Source: CAZNSX01 sp964575845
GTDB taxonomy: Bacteria; UBA8248; CAZNSX01
Assembly: GCA_964575845.1 (NCBI GenBank)
Contig: CAZNSX010000004.1
Location: 248,001-312,000, forward strand
Direction of reading: 5' to 3'
Length of the DNA stretch: 64,000 bases
Shown here in pieces: positions 8,636-17,051 of the stretch. Within the stretch, counting starts at the first letter, position 1. Each line of letters opens with the position of its first letter. A model generated the notes under the pieces. That model had not been told where the DNA came from. It did not search any database and saw nothing but the letters and a program-made list of their open reading frames with translations. The position numbers and the translations under genes were made by a program.

Positions 8636-9053
8636 GTCGCCTCCCCTGAGCCCCGTGGGAGGGTTTCTCGTAGGGCTCCTGCATCACCTCCGCCAGAGAG
8701 AGCGCCCTCACCTCCCCCTTCATGTTTGCCATGACAACCCTCAAATCCTGGCCGAAGACCGAGAGATAATCCCGGCAGAGGGGGCAGGGGGTCATGGGAG
8801 GCTCGTGCTGCGCCACGATGGCGATGGCTCTTGAGGCTCTCTCCCCCGAGGCGAGTGCCTTCGCCGCGGCCAGGCGCTCGGCGCAGATGTCGAGGCTCGG
8901 GTTCGCGCTCTCCACATTGCAGCCGGTATAGACTTTCCCGCTTCCCCCGAGCAGGGCCGCACCCACGGGGAAGTTGGTGTAAGGAGCATAGGAGCCCCTG
9001 CGGGCCTTCTTGGCCGCCCTTATGAGCTTCCCGTCCTCGCCTGAAACCGCCAA
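8607..9053 (-). CDS. cdd: Cytidine deaminase-like zinc protein
   Basis: Hydrolytic deamination of cytidine/deoxycytidine to uridine. The sequence has Cdd landmarks: YAPYTNFPVGAALL near residue 22, NVESANPSLDICAERLA (zinc-ligand Cys and catalytic Glu in CAE) near 50, and PCPLC (two more zinc ligands) near 89. Length 148 residues is normal for the homotetrameric class. A TTG at 9053 is preferred as start because AGGAGG ends five bases ahead; a GTG at 9059 abuts that ribosome site. The gene is co-directional with the overlapping ATC-hydrolase-like gene. Confidence 0.87.
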   Translation of the reverse strand: MAVSGEDGKLIRAAKKARRGSYAPYTNFPVGAALLGGSGKVYTGCNVESANPSLDICAERLAAAKALASGERASRAIAIVAQHEPPMTPCPLCRDYLSVFGQDLRVVMANMKGEVRALSLAEVMQEPYEKPSHGAQGRRHEPRSDREA

Positions 9054-9108
9054 GACCACCTCCTGAGAAAACGAAAGTAGCTTATCCTAAAGCGAGCCTC
9101 GGGCGGGG

Positions 9109-10266
9109 TCAATGCCTTTCCTTGCGCATAGTTCTCACCTCGCCGGAGAAGAAAAAGAAAATTCCTGCGGCCGCAAGCGCGATCCCCGCCGAGAGCTTGA
9201 GGATGGCGATCATCCCAACGAGGTCATAGAGATAGCCCATGAGTGCGGCGCCCAGCCCACCCCCAAGCCCATAAGTGGCGGCGGAATATATGGACTGTCC
9301 CGTGGCCTTGAGCTCCTGCGGTGAGAGCTCATCGACGAGGCTCACGGCCGCCACATGAAATGCCCCCCAGGCAAGACCATGGAGTGCCTGGATGGCAACG
9401 AGATAGGCGGCGTTAACGGTCAGAGCGGTGAGGTACCAGCGGAGGGCGGCCGAGAGCATTCCCAGGAATATCATGAGCCTGAGCCCGAGGTGAGCCCTGA
9501 GCTTTTCCGCCCAGGCTAGGATGAAGACCTCGCTCACGACCCCCACTATCCAGGCGAGCCCGATGAGGCTCCCTCGTATACCGAGTGCGTCAAGGTAAAC
9601 CGTGAAGAAGACAGAATAAGCACCCCAACTCAACCAGGATATGAAACTACAGATGATGAAGAGAGAGAACTCTCTCCGGGAGATGAGCCTTCCGAGGCCT
9701 CTCAGGAGGCCCCGCCTCATCTCCCCGGCCTCGGGTGGAAAGCGGAGGAGGACCCCCAGGAGAACCCCTCCCAGGAGGAGGTAAACGGGAAAGATGACCC
9801 GCGGTGTATGACCTTCGAGAAGCCTTCCGGTAGCCAGGGCCGCGAGGATGAAGCCCAGTGAACCCCAGAGCCGAATCCTCCCGTACTCCCCCTCTTGAGT
9901 CTCCCGGAGGTGCTGTAAGGTCGCGCTGTCGGCAAGAGGAGTGAGGGGGGCTCTGAGCACGCTGAAGAAAAGGGCCAGGGGCAGAAGGAGCGAAAGGTGC
10001 GCTGTCAGCCCGATGGCCATGAAGGTGAGGAGGCTAAGGAGGGAGGCGCCGAGGAGAATCTCTTTCCTTCGCCCGGACTTATCCGCCAGAAGGCCCCACA
10101 GAGGTGGGGAGAGAGTTCCTCCCAGCCGGGAGGCCGCCGTGAGGGCGCCCATCTCCGCCCCCGAGAGGCCTACCCAGCGGTAGTAAAGGGTGAGATAGGG
10201 GAGAAAAACCGCAACCCCTGCGAAGTTGAAAAAATAAAAGGCCTTGAGAACCCGAGGAGCACTCAT
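9109..10266 (-). CDS. MFS transporter, HcaT/NupG-like
   Basis: A 385-residue permease with about twelve hydrophobic helices. The first helix reads FYFFNFAGVAVFLPYLTLYY, followed by the MFS loop motif WGLLADKSGRR near residue 60 and, in the first half, EGEYGRIRLWGSLGF near 125. The RxRLWGSLGF pattern is characteristic of the MFS_1-like branch (3-phenylpropionate or nucleoside:proton symporters). Because the adjacent co-directional gene is a cytidine deaminase, nucleoside uptake is an attractive guess, but the substrate is not shown by sequence. ATG 10266 is chosen over an upstream in-frame TTG. Confidence 0.87.
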   Translation of the reverse strand: MSAPRVLKAFYFFNFAGVAVFLPYLTLYYRWVGLSGAEMGALTAASRLGGTLSPPLWGLLADKSGRRKEILLGASLLSLLTFMAIGLTAHLSLLLPLALFFSVLRAPLTPLADSATLQHLRETQEGEYGRIRLWGSLGFILAALATGRLLEGHTPRVIFPVYLLLGGVLLGVLLRFPPEAGEMRRGLLRGLGRLISRREFSLFIICSFISWLSWGAYSVFFTVYLDALGIRGSLIGLAWIVGVVSEVFILAWAEKLRAHLGLRLMIFLGMLSAALRWYLTALTVNAAYLVAIQALHGLAWGAFHVAAVSLVDELSPQELKATGQSIYSAATYGLGGGLGAALMGYLYDLVGMIAILKLSAGIALAAAGIFFFFSGEVRTMRKERH

Positions 10267-10354
10267 GCGCGACAAAGTCCGACTCCTGAATTTTCCCCGG
10301 TTAAGCTTACTTTTCAGCGGGCCCCTGTGGACCCAAGGGCAAGATATAAGAGGC

Positions 10355-10382
10355 TTTACATTCTTCAGGATTTATGTATAAT
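10355..10382 (+). promoter_or_regulatory. Predicted promoter of the FBP aldolase/phosphatase gene
   Basis: TTTACA at 10355-10360, a 16-base spacer, and a perfect TATAAT at 10377-10382. It lies in the 304-base divergent gap between the MFS gene and the FBPase gene. A start near 10389 would give an untranslated leader of about 180 nt, in which I saw no recognisable riboswitch. Confidence 0.6.
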
Positions 10383-10570
10383 TATTCAAGAGATAATTCC
10401 AGTAAAGCTCCTCTCAAAGATTCAGGGGCAGGGCTCCGGTTTGGAACGAGGGAATATACCCCGGGGGAGATAGTCCTGTTCCTTTTGAGAATCAAATCCC
10501 GCGGAATCTTCACCTGACCTTTGAGGCTGGTAAACGGCCTCGGGCAACAGGGCTATAGGGAGGTCTCATC

Positions 10571-11686
10571 ATGAAAACCACAGTTTCTGTGATAAAAGCC
10601 GACGTGGGCTCCATAGGGGGACACATAAAACCGAGCAATCGCCTGGTAAACCGCGTGCGCGACTTTGTGGACTCCGAGGGAAGTGGCTTCATCATCGACC
10701 ATTACATATCCTCCACGGGAGACGATATCTCCATCCTGATGACGCATCAGGATGGCGTGGGGAGCGAGCAGGTTCATCGCCTCGCCTGGGATGCCTTTGC
10801 CGCAGGCACTCAAGCCGCCAAAGAGCAGGGGCTTTACGGAGCCGGCCAGGACCTCCTCAAGGACGCCTTCTCGGGGAACGTAAAGGGCCTGGGTCCTGCG
10901 GTGGCGGAGATGGAGTTCGAGGAGAGGGAAAATGAGCCTTTCCTTTTCTTTGCCGCGGATAAGACCGACCCGGGCGCCTATAACCTCCCCCTCTATCTTG
11001 GCTTCGCCGACCCCATGTATTGCCCGGGCCTGATGCTGAGCCCCAAGATGGCCAAGGGCTTTAAGTTCACCGTGGTTGATGTCTCCTACACCGAAGCCGA
11101 CCGCATCATAGAGCTCAACACCCCGGAGGATATCTACGACCTGGCGGCACTACTCCGGGACAATCAGCGGTTTGTCATCGAGTCGATCCACTCGCGGGAG
11201 GATGGCGAGCAGGCGGTGGCACTCAGCACCACGCGCCTTCATAACATAGCAGGAAAATATACGGGTAAGGATGACCCCGTGCTCCTCGTGCGGGTTCAAG
11301 GCGGCTTCCCCGCCACGGGGGAGGTGCTTTCGCCTTATGCCATTGGTCATCTGGTGGCGGGCTTCATGAGGGGAAGCCACGTCGGGCCCCTCATGCCCGT
11401 TCAGCTCAACACGGCGGTCTCCTTCTTCGACGGTCCCCCTGTCGTCTCCTGCGCGGCCTTCTGCGTGCACCACGGAAAGCTCACAGAGCCCGCCGATGCT
11501 TTTGACCAGCCTTTCTGGCACCACGTGCAGAGCGAGATAAGCCGGAAGGCTCTTGATATAAGACGACAGGGTTTCTCGGGAGCCGCCATGCTGCACTATG
11601 AAGAGCTGGAATATGGCGGCATCGTGGAGAAGATGAAAGTCCTCGAGGAACGCTTCCAGATAAGGTCTGGAGTGTCCGTCCTCTGA
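10571..11686 (+). CDS. fbp: Fructose-1,6-bisphosphate aldolase/phosphatase (class V FBPase)
   Basis: Bifunctional gluconeogenic enzyme that joins triose phosphates to FBP and removes the 1-phosphate. The 371-residue sequence follows the archaeal-type family: KADVGSIGGH near residue 9, metal-binding HQDG near 58, WDAFAAGTQAAKEQGLYGAG near 74, and ADKTDPGAYNLPLYLGFADP near 128. SARCTT-equivalent residues and GFMRGSHVGPLMPV follow, then the C-terminal Tyr-rich region. The presence of one enzyme for both steps is typical of Archaea and deep-branching or autotrophic bacteria and implies one-way gluconeogenic flow. The next gene (OmpA-type) begins 24 bases later and may be co-transcribed. Confidence 0.93.
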   Translation: MKTTVSVIKADVGSIGGHIKPSNRLVNRVRDFVDSEGSGFIIDHYISSTGDDISILMTHQDGVGSEQVHRLAWDAFAAGTQAAKEQGLYGAGQDLLKDAFSGNVKGLGPAVAEMEFEERENEPFLFFAADKTDPGAYNLPLYLGFADPMYCPGLMLSPKMAKGFKFTVVDVSYTEADRIIELNTPEDIYDLAALLRDNQRFVIESIHSREDGEQAVALSTTRLHNIAGKYTGKDDPVLLVRVQGGFPATGEVLSPYAIGHLVAGFMRGSHVGPLMPVQLNTAVSFFDGPPVVSCAAFCVHHGKLTEPADAFDQPFWHHVQSEISRKALDIRRQGFSGAAMLHYEELEYGGIVEKMKVLEERFQIRSGVSVL

Positions 11687-11710
11687 GGTGACCGTTCGCG
11701 GGGGTGCTCC

Positions 11711-12718
11711 ATGACTATGAGCCGCGTGAAAGACGCAGTATACCGCCTTCTCCTGGCGCCTCCTCTGGCCGCCCTGATTCTTCTGGGCGGCGGCTGTGGG
11801 GTGAGTTATGAGATGTATAGCCAGAAGGTGCAGGAGGCGACAAAGCTTCAGGAAGATCTCTCCGTGCGCGAGAGAGCTATAGCGAAGGAGCGGGAGAAGA
11901 GCGCCGAGGTCGCCAAGCAGATTGAGGACCTCAGGGTGCAGAGGGACTCCACCCGCCAGGAGCTGGCTCTTGCCAACCGGAAGGCTGATGGTGTGGCCGC
12001 AGAGCTGGCCAAGCTCAAGGTTTCACACTCTAAGCTGACGGGGTCAGAGACGCAGCTTCACCGCCGGATCGAGGCTCTGGAGAGCGACCGACGGGCCCTG
12101 AGGGAGCAAGTCAGGCTGCTGGATGCCAGGCTCGCAAAGGAGCGGGAGAAGGCCGTCGAAAAAGAAGAGGAGCTTCTCATCCGGAGCAAGGTCTACGAGA
12201 ACCTGGCCACCGAGCTCCGGAAGGAGATTGCCGCAGGCCAGGTGAAGCTGAAGGAGATAGGAGGCCGCCTGACGGTGACGCTTCTGGATAAGATTCTCTT
12301 TCCCTCGGGAAGCGCTGAGATAAACACCCAGGGTAAGGATATCCTAAAGCGGCTCGGAGGGAAGCTTAAAGGGGTTGAGGAAAAGCAGATTCAGGTGGAA
12401 GGCCATACCGACAACGTCCCCATAGGCCCGTCCCTGCAAGGTCAATTTCCCACCAACTGGGAACTCTCCACCCAGAGGGCAACCCAGGTGGTGCGCTATC
12501 TTGAGCAGGAGGTGGGCATTGACCCAAAGCTCCTCTCTGCGGTGGGATATTCCGAGTTTCGACCTGTGGCCACCAACGAGACCCCCGAGGGCCGTCAGCA
12601 GAACCGGCGGATAGAAATAGTCCTCATTCCCGTAATGAAGCCCATCGCGACCGCGGCCTCCCCGCCGACCTCCGCCCCTGTTGCGGCTCCCATGCCGACG
12701 GGAGGAGCGCGACGCTGA
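11711..12718 (+). CDS. OmpA-family peptidoglycan-binding lipoprotein
   Basis: A 335-residue envelope protein. A signal segment ends in the lipobox-like LILLGGGC (Cys near residue 29). A long Lys/Glu/Arg-rich coiled coil (about 35-185) follows, then an OmpA/MotB C-terminal domain with FPSGSAEINTQGKDIL, EGHTDNVPIG, WELSTQRA, GYSEFRPVATN and NRRIEIVLIP. A Pro/Ala-rich tail ends it. The domain binds diaminopimelate-type peptidoglycan. The coiled coil plus OmpA layout is seen in MotB-like or envelope-spanning proteins, but no motor partner is nearby. Confidence 0.88.
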   Translation: MTMSRVKDAVYRLLLAPPLAALILLGGGCGVSYEMYSQKVQEATKLQEDLSVRERAIAKEREKSAEVAKQIEDLRVQRDSTRQELALANRKADGVAAELAKLKVSHSKLTGSETQLHRRIEALESDRRALREQVRLLDARLAKEREKAVEKEEELLIRSKVYENLATELRKEIAAGQVKLKEIGGRLTVTLLDKILFPSGSAEINTQGKDILKRLGGKLKGVEEKQIQVEGHTDNVPIGPSLQGQFPTNWELSTQRATQVVRYLEQEVGIDPKLLSAVGYSEFRPVATNETPEGRQQNRRIEIVLIPVMKPIATAASPPTSAPVAAPMPTGGARR

Positions 12719-12891
12719 GGAAATCCTCCCGTGAATCTTAACTTCCGAGCTCCTTCCACTTAGCTAGCATCTGAACAAGAGCAGAGACGGGGAACTCGGA
12801 CGTTCGCGGAAATGAGGGCTTACATTGGTGAGTTCTTGCAAAGCAAGGGAAGGAAAAGCCGTGTTGTCTCTTTGCCCCCGGAGGCTCTCAT

Positions 12892-13083
12892 ATGGAGTGT
12901 AACATCAAGGATAACATGGGGATTTGCAACTGCAGCTGGGAGCCTTGCCCCCGGAAGGGGAGGTGCTGTCAATGTATGGTCTACCACCGGAAAATGGGCG
13001 AGCTTCCAGCCTGCTTCTTCCCCGACGAGGTCGAGCGGACCTATGACAGGTCCATAAAGAGGTTTGTCTCCCTCCACTCTTGA
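12892..13083 (+). CDS. DUF6485-like small cysteine-rich protein
   Basis: A 63-residue protein with a dense, ordered cysteine set: MEC, C.C near residues 13-15, C.RKGRCC.C near 20-28, then HRKMGELPACFFP and ERTYDRSIKRF. I recognise this pattern as the DUF6485 family, small and presumably metal-binding proteins common in anaerobes, with no known function. The ATG at 12892 follows GGAGG closely. The 170-base gap before it holds nothing I recognise. A GC palindrome follows the stop codon. Confidence 0.8.
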   Translation: MECNIKDNMGICNCSWEPCPRKGRCCQCMVYHRKMGELPACFFPDEVERTYDRSIKRFVSLHS

Positions 13084-13313
13084 GCCCAAAAAAAGGCCCT
13101 CCCCCGGGGAGGCCCCTTCATCTCCCGCCAGGCCTATTTCCTTAATTCAAACCCGGTGGGTACCGGCTGCAAGGTGACCCCCTGTTTCGGAATGGGAGCC
13201 CTTCTTCTGAGAATCCTGCCCAGGCTCCCTCTCGCCCTTGCTTTCGCTCCCCCCCAGTTGCTATTATCTCGGCATCGGGCGATTCCTGAGACCCTCCATG
13301 CGGGGCGAGCGCC

Positions 13314-16300
13314 GTGCCCTTTGAGGCTTATCTAAAAAGAATCCAGAAAGACCTTCTGGCGGGGCTCTCGACTGAGCCCTCCCACTATCCCACTCTCCAG
13401 AGGCTTCTTGAGGGGCTTAGCTTCGGCATAACAGCAACCACAGAAGCAGCCCGGATCGCCTGCGGCGCGCCGGACTTTACCGTTTCACGCTCGACCAAGC
13501 ACGGCCCCCTCACCATCGGCTACGTTGAGGCAAAAGATGTCGGAAAGTCTCTGGATGAGGCGGAGCGCTCCGAGCAGATAAAGCGCTACCTCCCGCTCGG
13601 CAATCTCATTCTCACCGATTTTCTTGAGTTCCGCTGGTATGTGGAGGGCAAACACCGCCAGACCGCGCGCCTGGGGAGCGTGGTCAAGGGCGTAAAGATC
13701 GTCGTAGATAGGGAGGGATTAAATAAAGTAGGTCAACTTTTGATCTCCTTTCTCGACCATGAGCCACCGCCTATAAACAAGCCGAAGGAGCTCGCGGTCA
13801 GGCTCGCCCGGCTGACCCACAATATTCGGGATGTCATCATCGAGGCTTTTCAGAGAGGCCAGGCCTCTTCGACCCTCAAGGACCTTCACAGGGCTTTCGA
13901 GGAAGTCCTCATCCCCGACCTTGCCATTCCGCAGTTTGCCGACATGTTCGCCCAGACCCTTGCCTACGGGCTTTTTGCCGCGCGCTGCAACCACCGGGGC
14001 ACGGAGCGCTTCGAGCGCCTCGGGGCCGCGACGGAGATACCCAGGACGAACCCCTTCCTGAGGAAGCTCTTCGACATGATTACGGGCACGGCCCTGGATG
14101 ATGAGCCCTTTGTCGGGTTCGTGGACGACCTCGTGCGGCTCCTTGCCCATACGGATATAGGTGCCGTCCTTGCGGACTTCGGAAGGCGCACCCGGAGGGA
14201 AGACCCCGTAATCCACTTCTACGAGACATTTCTCGCGCAATATAACCCGAAGGAGCGCCAGAGGCGGGGAATTTACTACACTCCCGAGCCCGTTGTCTCT
14301 TACATTGTCCGCTCCATAGACCATCTCTTGAAGACAAGATTCAACTGCCCGGCAGGTCTTGCGGATACGGCGGCGGTCGATTTCACGCGTGAGGATGATA
14401 AGGGAAATAAACTCCGTGAGACCGCCCCCAGGGTGCTCATCCTGGACCCCGCCTGCGGCACCGGGACATTCCTCTACGCCGTGGTTGACCTCATCCGGGA
14501 GGAATTCATGCGCCGGGAGGATGCCGGAATGTGGTCGGGCTACGTGCGTGAGCACCTCCTTCCGCGGCTCTTCGGCTTCGAGCTCCTCATGGCCCCGTAC
14601 GCCGTCGCCCACTTCAAGCTCGGGATGCAGCTCGCGGGGCAGGACCTCTCAGAGGCCCAGCGGGAAAAGTGGGGCTATGACTTCGCCGGGGATGAGCGCC
14701 TGGGCATATACCTCACAAACACCCTGGAGGAGGCCGAGCGCAGGGCCGAAGACCTCTTCGGGCCCTATCGCGTCATTGCCGAGGAGGCAAACGCCGCCTC
14801 GCAGATCAAGCGGGACCTGCCTATCATGGTGGTGCTGGGGAATCCGCCCTATTCCGTAAGCTCTGCAAACAAGGGGGAGCACATCGAGCGCCTGATGGAG
14901 CGCTACAAGGCCGCAGTCCGTCGTGAGCGGAATATCCAGCCCCTGTCTGACGACTACATCAAGTTCATCCGCTTTGCCCATGAGCGCATCGAGCGAACCG
15001 GCCACGGGATCATCGGCATGATCACGAACCACTCATACCTCTCCGGCCTCATCCAGCGGGGGATGAGAGAGGAGTTGATGAAGTCCTTTGATGAAATCTA
15101 TATTCTAGACCTCCACGGAAGTGCACGGATGGGAGAGAAGGCACCTGATGGGGGGAAGGACCAAAACGTCTTTGATATTAGGCAGGGAGTGGCGATAGCC
15201 CTGTTTGTGAGAAATCGCGAGCACAAGGCCGCGGCTAGCGTGAAATACTTTGAGTTGCTGGGCTTGAGGGATGCGAAGCACCAATATCTGATGGAGAACG
15301 ACATCAGCGCCACCAAATGGCAGAAAATTGAGCCGGCCGCGGCCCACTTCTTCTTTGTGCCAAGGGAGCTGGATTTATATAGCGAATACCGGGATGGTCG
15401 GAGCATCATGGAGATCCTACCTGTGAATTCCACCGGTATCAAGACTCACCGCGATCAATTCGTTATTGACTTTGAGGAAGAATCCCTGCGGTCACGGATC
15501 ACCACGTTTTTGAATAACGCCCTTTCCGATGATGAGGTACGCGCGCGTTTGAAAATTCAGGACACAGGAAGCTGGGAACTCTCATTGGCTAGGAAAGAGC
15601 TTCGTGGGGATCCAGATTGGCAGGCAGCCCTTAATCGATGCTTGTATCGACCTTTCGACATTAGACCTATTTACTACCACAAAGCCTTGATTGACCGCCA
15701 TCGCCTTAGCGTGATGCGTCATATGCTTAGGGAAAATGTGGGGCTCATTGTATCACGCCAAGTAGTCGAAGAATTCCGGCATGTATTCTCGACCAAGCGT
15801 CTTACCAGCTTTAATTCGTTGGATACTGCGGGGAGATTTGGCAGTGGATGCCTTTTTCCACTTTATCTATATCGGATTGCGTCGAAGAGTAACCTCTTTG
15901 CGAATGACCAGCCTACCGACTCGCCCGGCGGCCGCCGCCCCAATCTTAATCCTGAATTCGTGAAAGATGTAGAGAAGCGGCTCGGTTTAACCTTCGTCCC
16001 CGACGGCACGGGCGACCTGAAGAAGACCTTTGGCCCCGAAGACATCTTCAATTACATGTATGCCGTCTTCCACTCGCCCACCTACCGCTCCCGCTACGCG
16101 GAGTTTTTGAAGATAGATTTCCCGCGGCTGCCGTTGACCTCGGATAGAGACCTCTTTGCCGCCCTGGCGGAAAATGGCTCGGAGCTTGTGGCCCTTCACC
16201 TCATGGAATCGCCCGCCCTCGAAAACCAGATCACCCATTACCCCGTTCCCGGCGATAACCTGGTGGAGAAGGTCCGCTACGACGGGAATGCCCGGCGGGT

Positions 16301-16523
16301 TTACATCAACAAGGAGCAGTATTTCGAGGGGGTGCCGCCTGAGGTATGGGAGTTCCATGTGGGCGGCTACCAGGTCTGCGAGAAGTGGCTCAAGGACCGC
16401 CGGGGAAGGAAGCTCTCCTTTGAGGACCTTAAACACTACCAGCGCACAGTCGTCGCCCTCCGGGAAACCATCCGCCTCATGGCCGAGATCGACGGCCTGA
16501 TCCCGGCCTGGCCGATTGAATAA
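13314..16523 (+). CDS. Type ISP-like single-chain restriction-modification enzyme
   Basis: A 1069-residue protein combining nuclease, adenine methyltransferase and specificity functions. The N-terminus has a PD-(D/E)XK-type core, with GAPDF near residue 49 and GYVEAKD near 69. A helical linker follows, then the N6-adenine methylase: ERQRRGIYYTPEPVVSYIV near 322, SAM motif DPACGTGTF near 380, and catalytic NPPYS near 513. The remaining half matches the Type ISP C-terminal specificity region. I saw no helicase motifs, so it resembles the Type IIG/ISP-like group rather than a translocating LlaGI type. GTG 13314 is the start. Bases about 15080-15960 are markedly richer in A+T than the flanks. A REPIN-like repeat follows the stop. 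Confidence 0.88.
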   Translation: MPFEAYLKRIQKDLLAGLSTEPSHYPTLQRLLEGLSFGITATTEAARIACGAPDFTVSRSTKHGPLTIGYVEAKDVGKSLDEAERSEQIKRYLPLGNLILTDFLEFRWYVEGKHRQTARLGSVVKGVKIVVDREGLNKVGQLLISFLDHEPPPINKPKELAVRLARLTHNIRDVIIEAFQRGQASSTLKDLHRAFEEVLIPDLAIPQFADMFAQTLAYGLFAARCNHRGTERFERLGAATEIPRTNPFLRKLFDMITGTALDDEPFVGFVDDLVRLLAHTDIGAVLADFGRRTRREDPVIHFYETFLAQYNPKERQRRGIYYTPEPVVSYIVRSIDHLLKTRFNCPAGLADTAAVDFTREDDKGNKLRETAPRVLILDPACGTGTFLYAVVDLIREEFMRREDAGMWSGYVREHLLPRLFGFELLMAPYAVAHFKLGMQLAGQDLSEAQREKWGYDFAGDERLGIYLTNTLEEAERRAEDLFGPYRVIAEEANAASQIKRDLPIMVVLGNPPYSVSSANKGEHIERLMERYKAAVRRERNIQPLSDDYIKFIRFAHERIERTGHGIIGMITNHSYLSGLIQRGMREELMKSFDEIYILDLHGSARMGEKAPDGGKDQNVFDIRQGVAIALFVRNREHKAAASVKYFELLGLRDAKHQYLMENDISATKWQKIEPAAAHFFFVPRELDLYSEYRDGRSIMEILPVNSTGIKTHRDQFVIDFEEESLRSRITTFLNNALSDDEVRARLKIQDTGSWELSLARKELRGDPDWQAALNRCLYRPFDIRPIYYHKALIDRHRLSVMRHMLRENVGLIVSRQVVEEFRHVFSTKRLTSFNSLDTAGRFGSGCLFPLYLYRIASKSNLFANDQPTDSPGGRRPNLNPEFVKDVEKRLGLTFVPDGTGDLKKTFGPEDIFNYMYAVFHSPTYRSRYAEFLKIDFPRLPLTSDRDLFAALAENGSELVALHLMESPALENQITHYPVPGDNLVEKVRYDGNARRVYINKEQYFEGVPPEVWEFHVGGYQVCEKWLKDRRGRKLSFEDLKHYQRTVVALRETIRLMAEIDGLIPAWPIE

Positions 16524-16543
16524 AGTGGGTCTTCAGTGTATGC

Positions 16544-16643
16544 AAAGCCGGGTAGGGCACGGCTGCGCCGTGCTTCCTTTGAGGGATTATGCAATTCGGC
16601 TCTAACCTGCTGGTCATGGCGCAGCCATGACCTACCCGGCTTT
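16544..16643 (+). repeat. REPIN-like 100-bp inverted element
   Basis: Perfect 13-base terminal inverted repeats (16544-16556 and 16631-16643) enclose two hairpins. Hairpin one is GCACGGC-TGC-GCCGTGC (16557-16573). Hairpin two is GGTCATGGC-GCA-GCCATGACC (16612-16632), overlapping the right repeat. Read inward from each end, both halves give the same plan: repeat, seven-base arm, TGC loop, matching arm. The arm bases differ but pairing is kept. Two inverted REP units with a spacer is the REPIN arrangement, normally mobilised by a RAYT (Y1 transposase) encoded elsewhere; none is in this window. Confidence 0.75.
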
Positions 16644-16825
16644 ATATCCGCCTTGTGGAGGGCCCCCAGGAGTGCCGCACGGTGAGGCTGAGTGAGGAGG
16701 TGGCCTTGAACCTCGGCCCCGGGGAGCGGCTCGTAGGCATCGAAGTCCTCGATGCGAGCCGGGTGCTGGGGGGACCGCTGACAGAGCCCATCGAGCTGGA
16801 AAACCTCACGGCAAAGATTGTTTAG
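16640..16825 (+). pseudogene. 5'-truncated DUF2283 gene
   Basis: The reading frame from the right edge of the repeat (LYIRLVEG..., then GERLVGIEVLDASRVLG, stop at 16823-16825) matches the DUF2283 pattern but lacks the first dozen residues, which in the intact neighbour read MKLKVDERNDA. The missing part lies where the REPIN-like element begins, so the element has probably replaced the start. Translation from an internal GTG at 16655 cannot be excluded. The intact DUF2283 gene begins three bases after this stop. Confidence 0.6.
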
Positions 16826-16828
16826 GCT

Positions 16829-17029
16829 ATGAAATTGAAGGTGGACGAGAGAAACGACGCCCTCTATTTCCGCCTTGACGAGTCGGCCATTGTCGAGTCT
16901 GAGGAAGTGCAGCCGGGCGTGATCTTGGATTACAACGCCAAGGGCCAGGTAGTGGGGGTCGAGATTCTCGGCTTGAAGGAGAGGGTTCCCAGCGCCCAAC
17001 TAAAGACGCTGCACTTTGAAACCGCCTGA
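16829..17029 (+). CDS. DUF2283 family protein
   Basis: A 66-residue protein with the DUF2283 core: KVDERNDALYFRLDES, then VQPGVILDYNAKGQVVGVEILGL. This beta-rich family has no established function but is often found beside toxin-antitoxin genes. It lies three bases after the truncated homologue and 22 bases before the HicB-like gene, so all are probably on one transcript. The divergence between the two neighbouring copies suggests they are not a recent tandem duplication. Confidence 0.8.
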   Translation: MKLKVDERNDALYFRLDESAIVESEEVQPGVILDYNAKGQVVGVEILGLKERVPSAQLKTLHFETA

Positions 17030-17051
17030 ATGCGGGGAACAGGGAGAGATC

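Noticed and set aside
10389..10570. Riboswitch or leader peptide ahead of the FBP aldolase/phosphatase gene
   Set aside because: No conserved core or convincing short frame; treated as an ordinary leader.
13095..13116. GC palindrome with an A-run before it, after the DUF6485 gene, as a plus-strand terminator
   Set aside because: The T-run would be on the minus strand, where no gene precedes it; on the plus strand no U-tract follows. It may be a weak stabilising hairpin only.
13314..16523. Full Type ISP helicase-nuclease of the LlaGI kind
   Set aside because: No Walker A or DEAD/DEAH helicase motifs were seen and the length (1069 residues) is too short for nuclease, helicase, methylase and recognition domains together.
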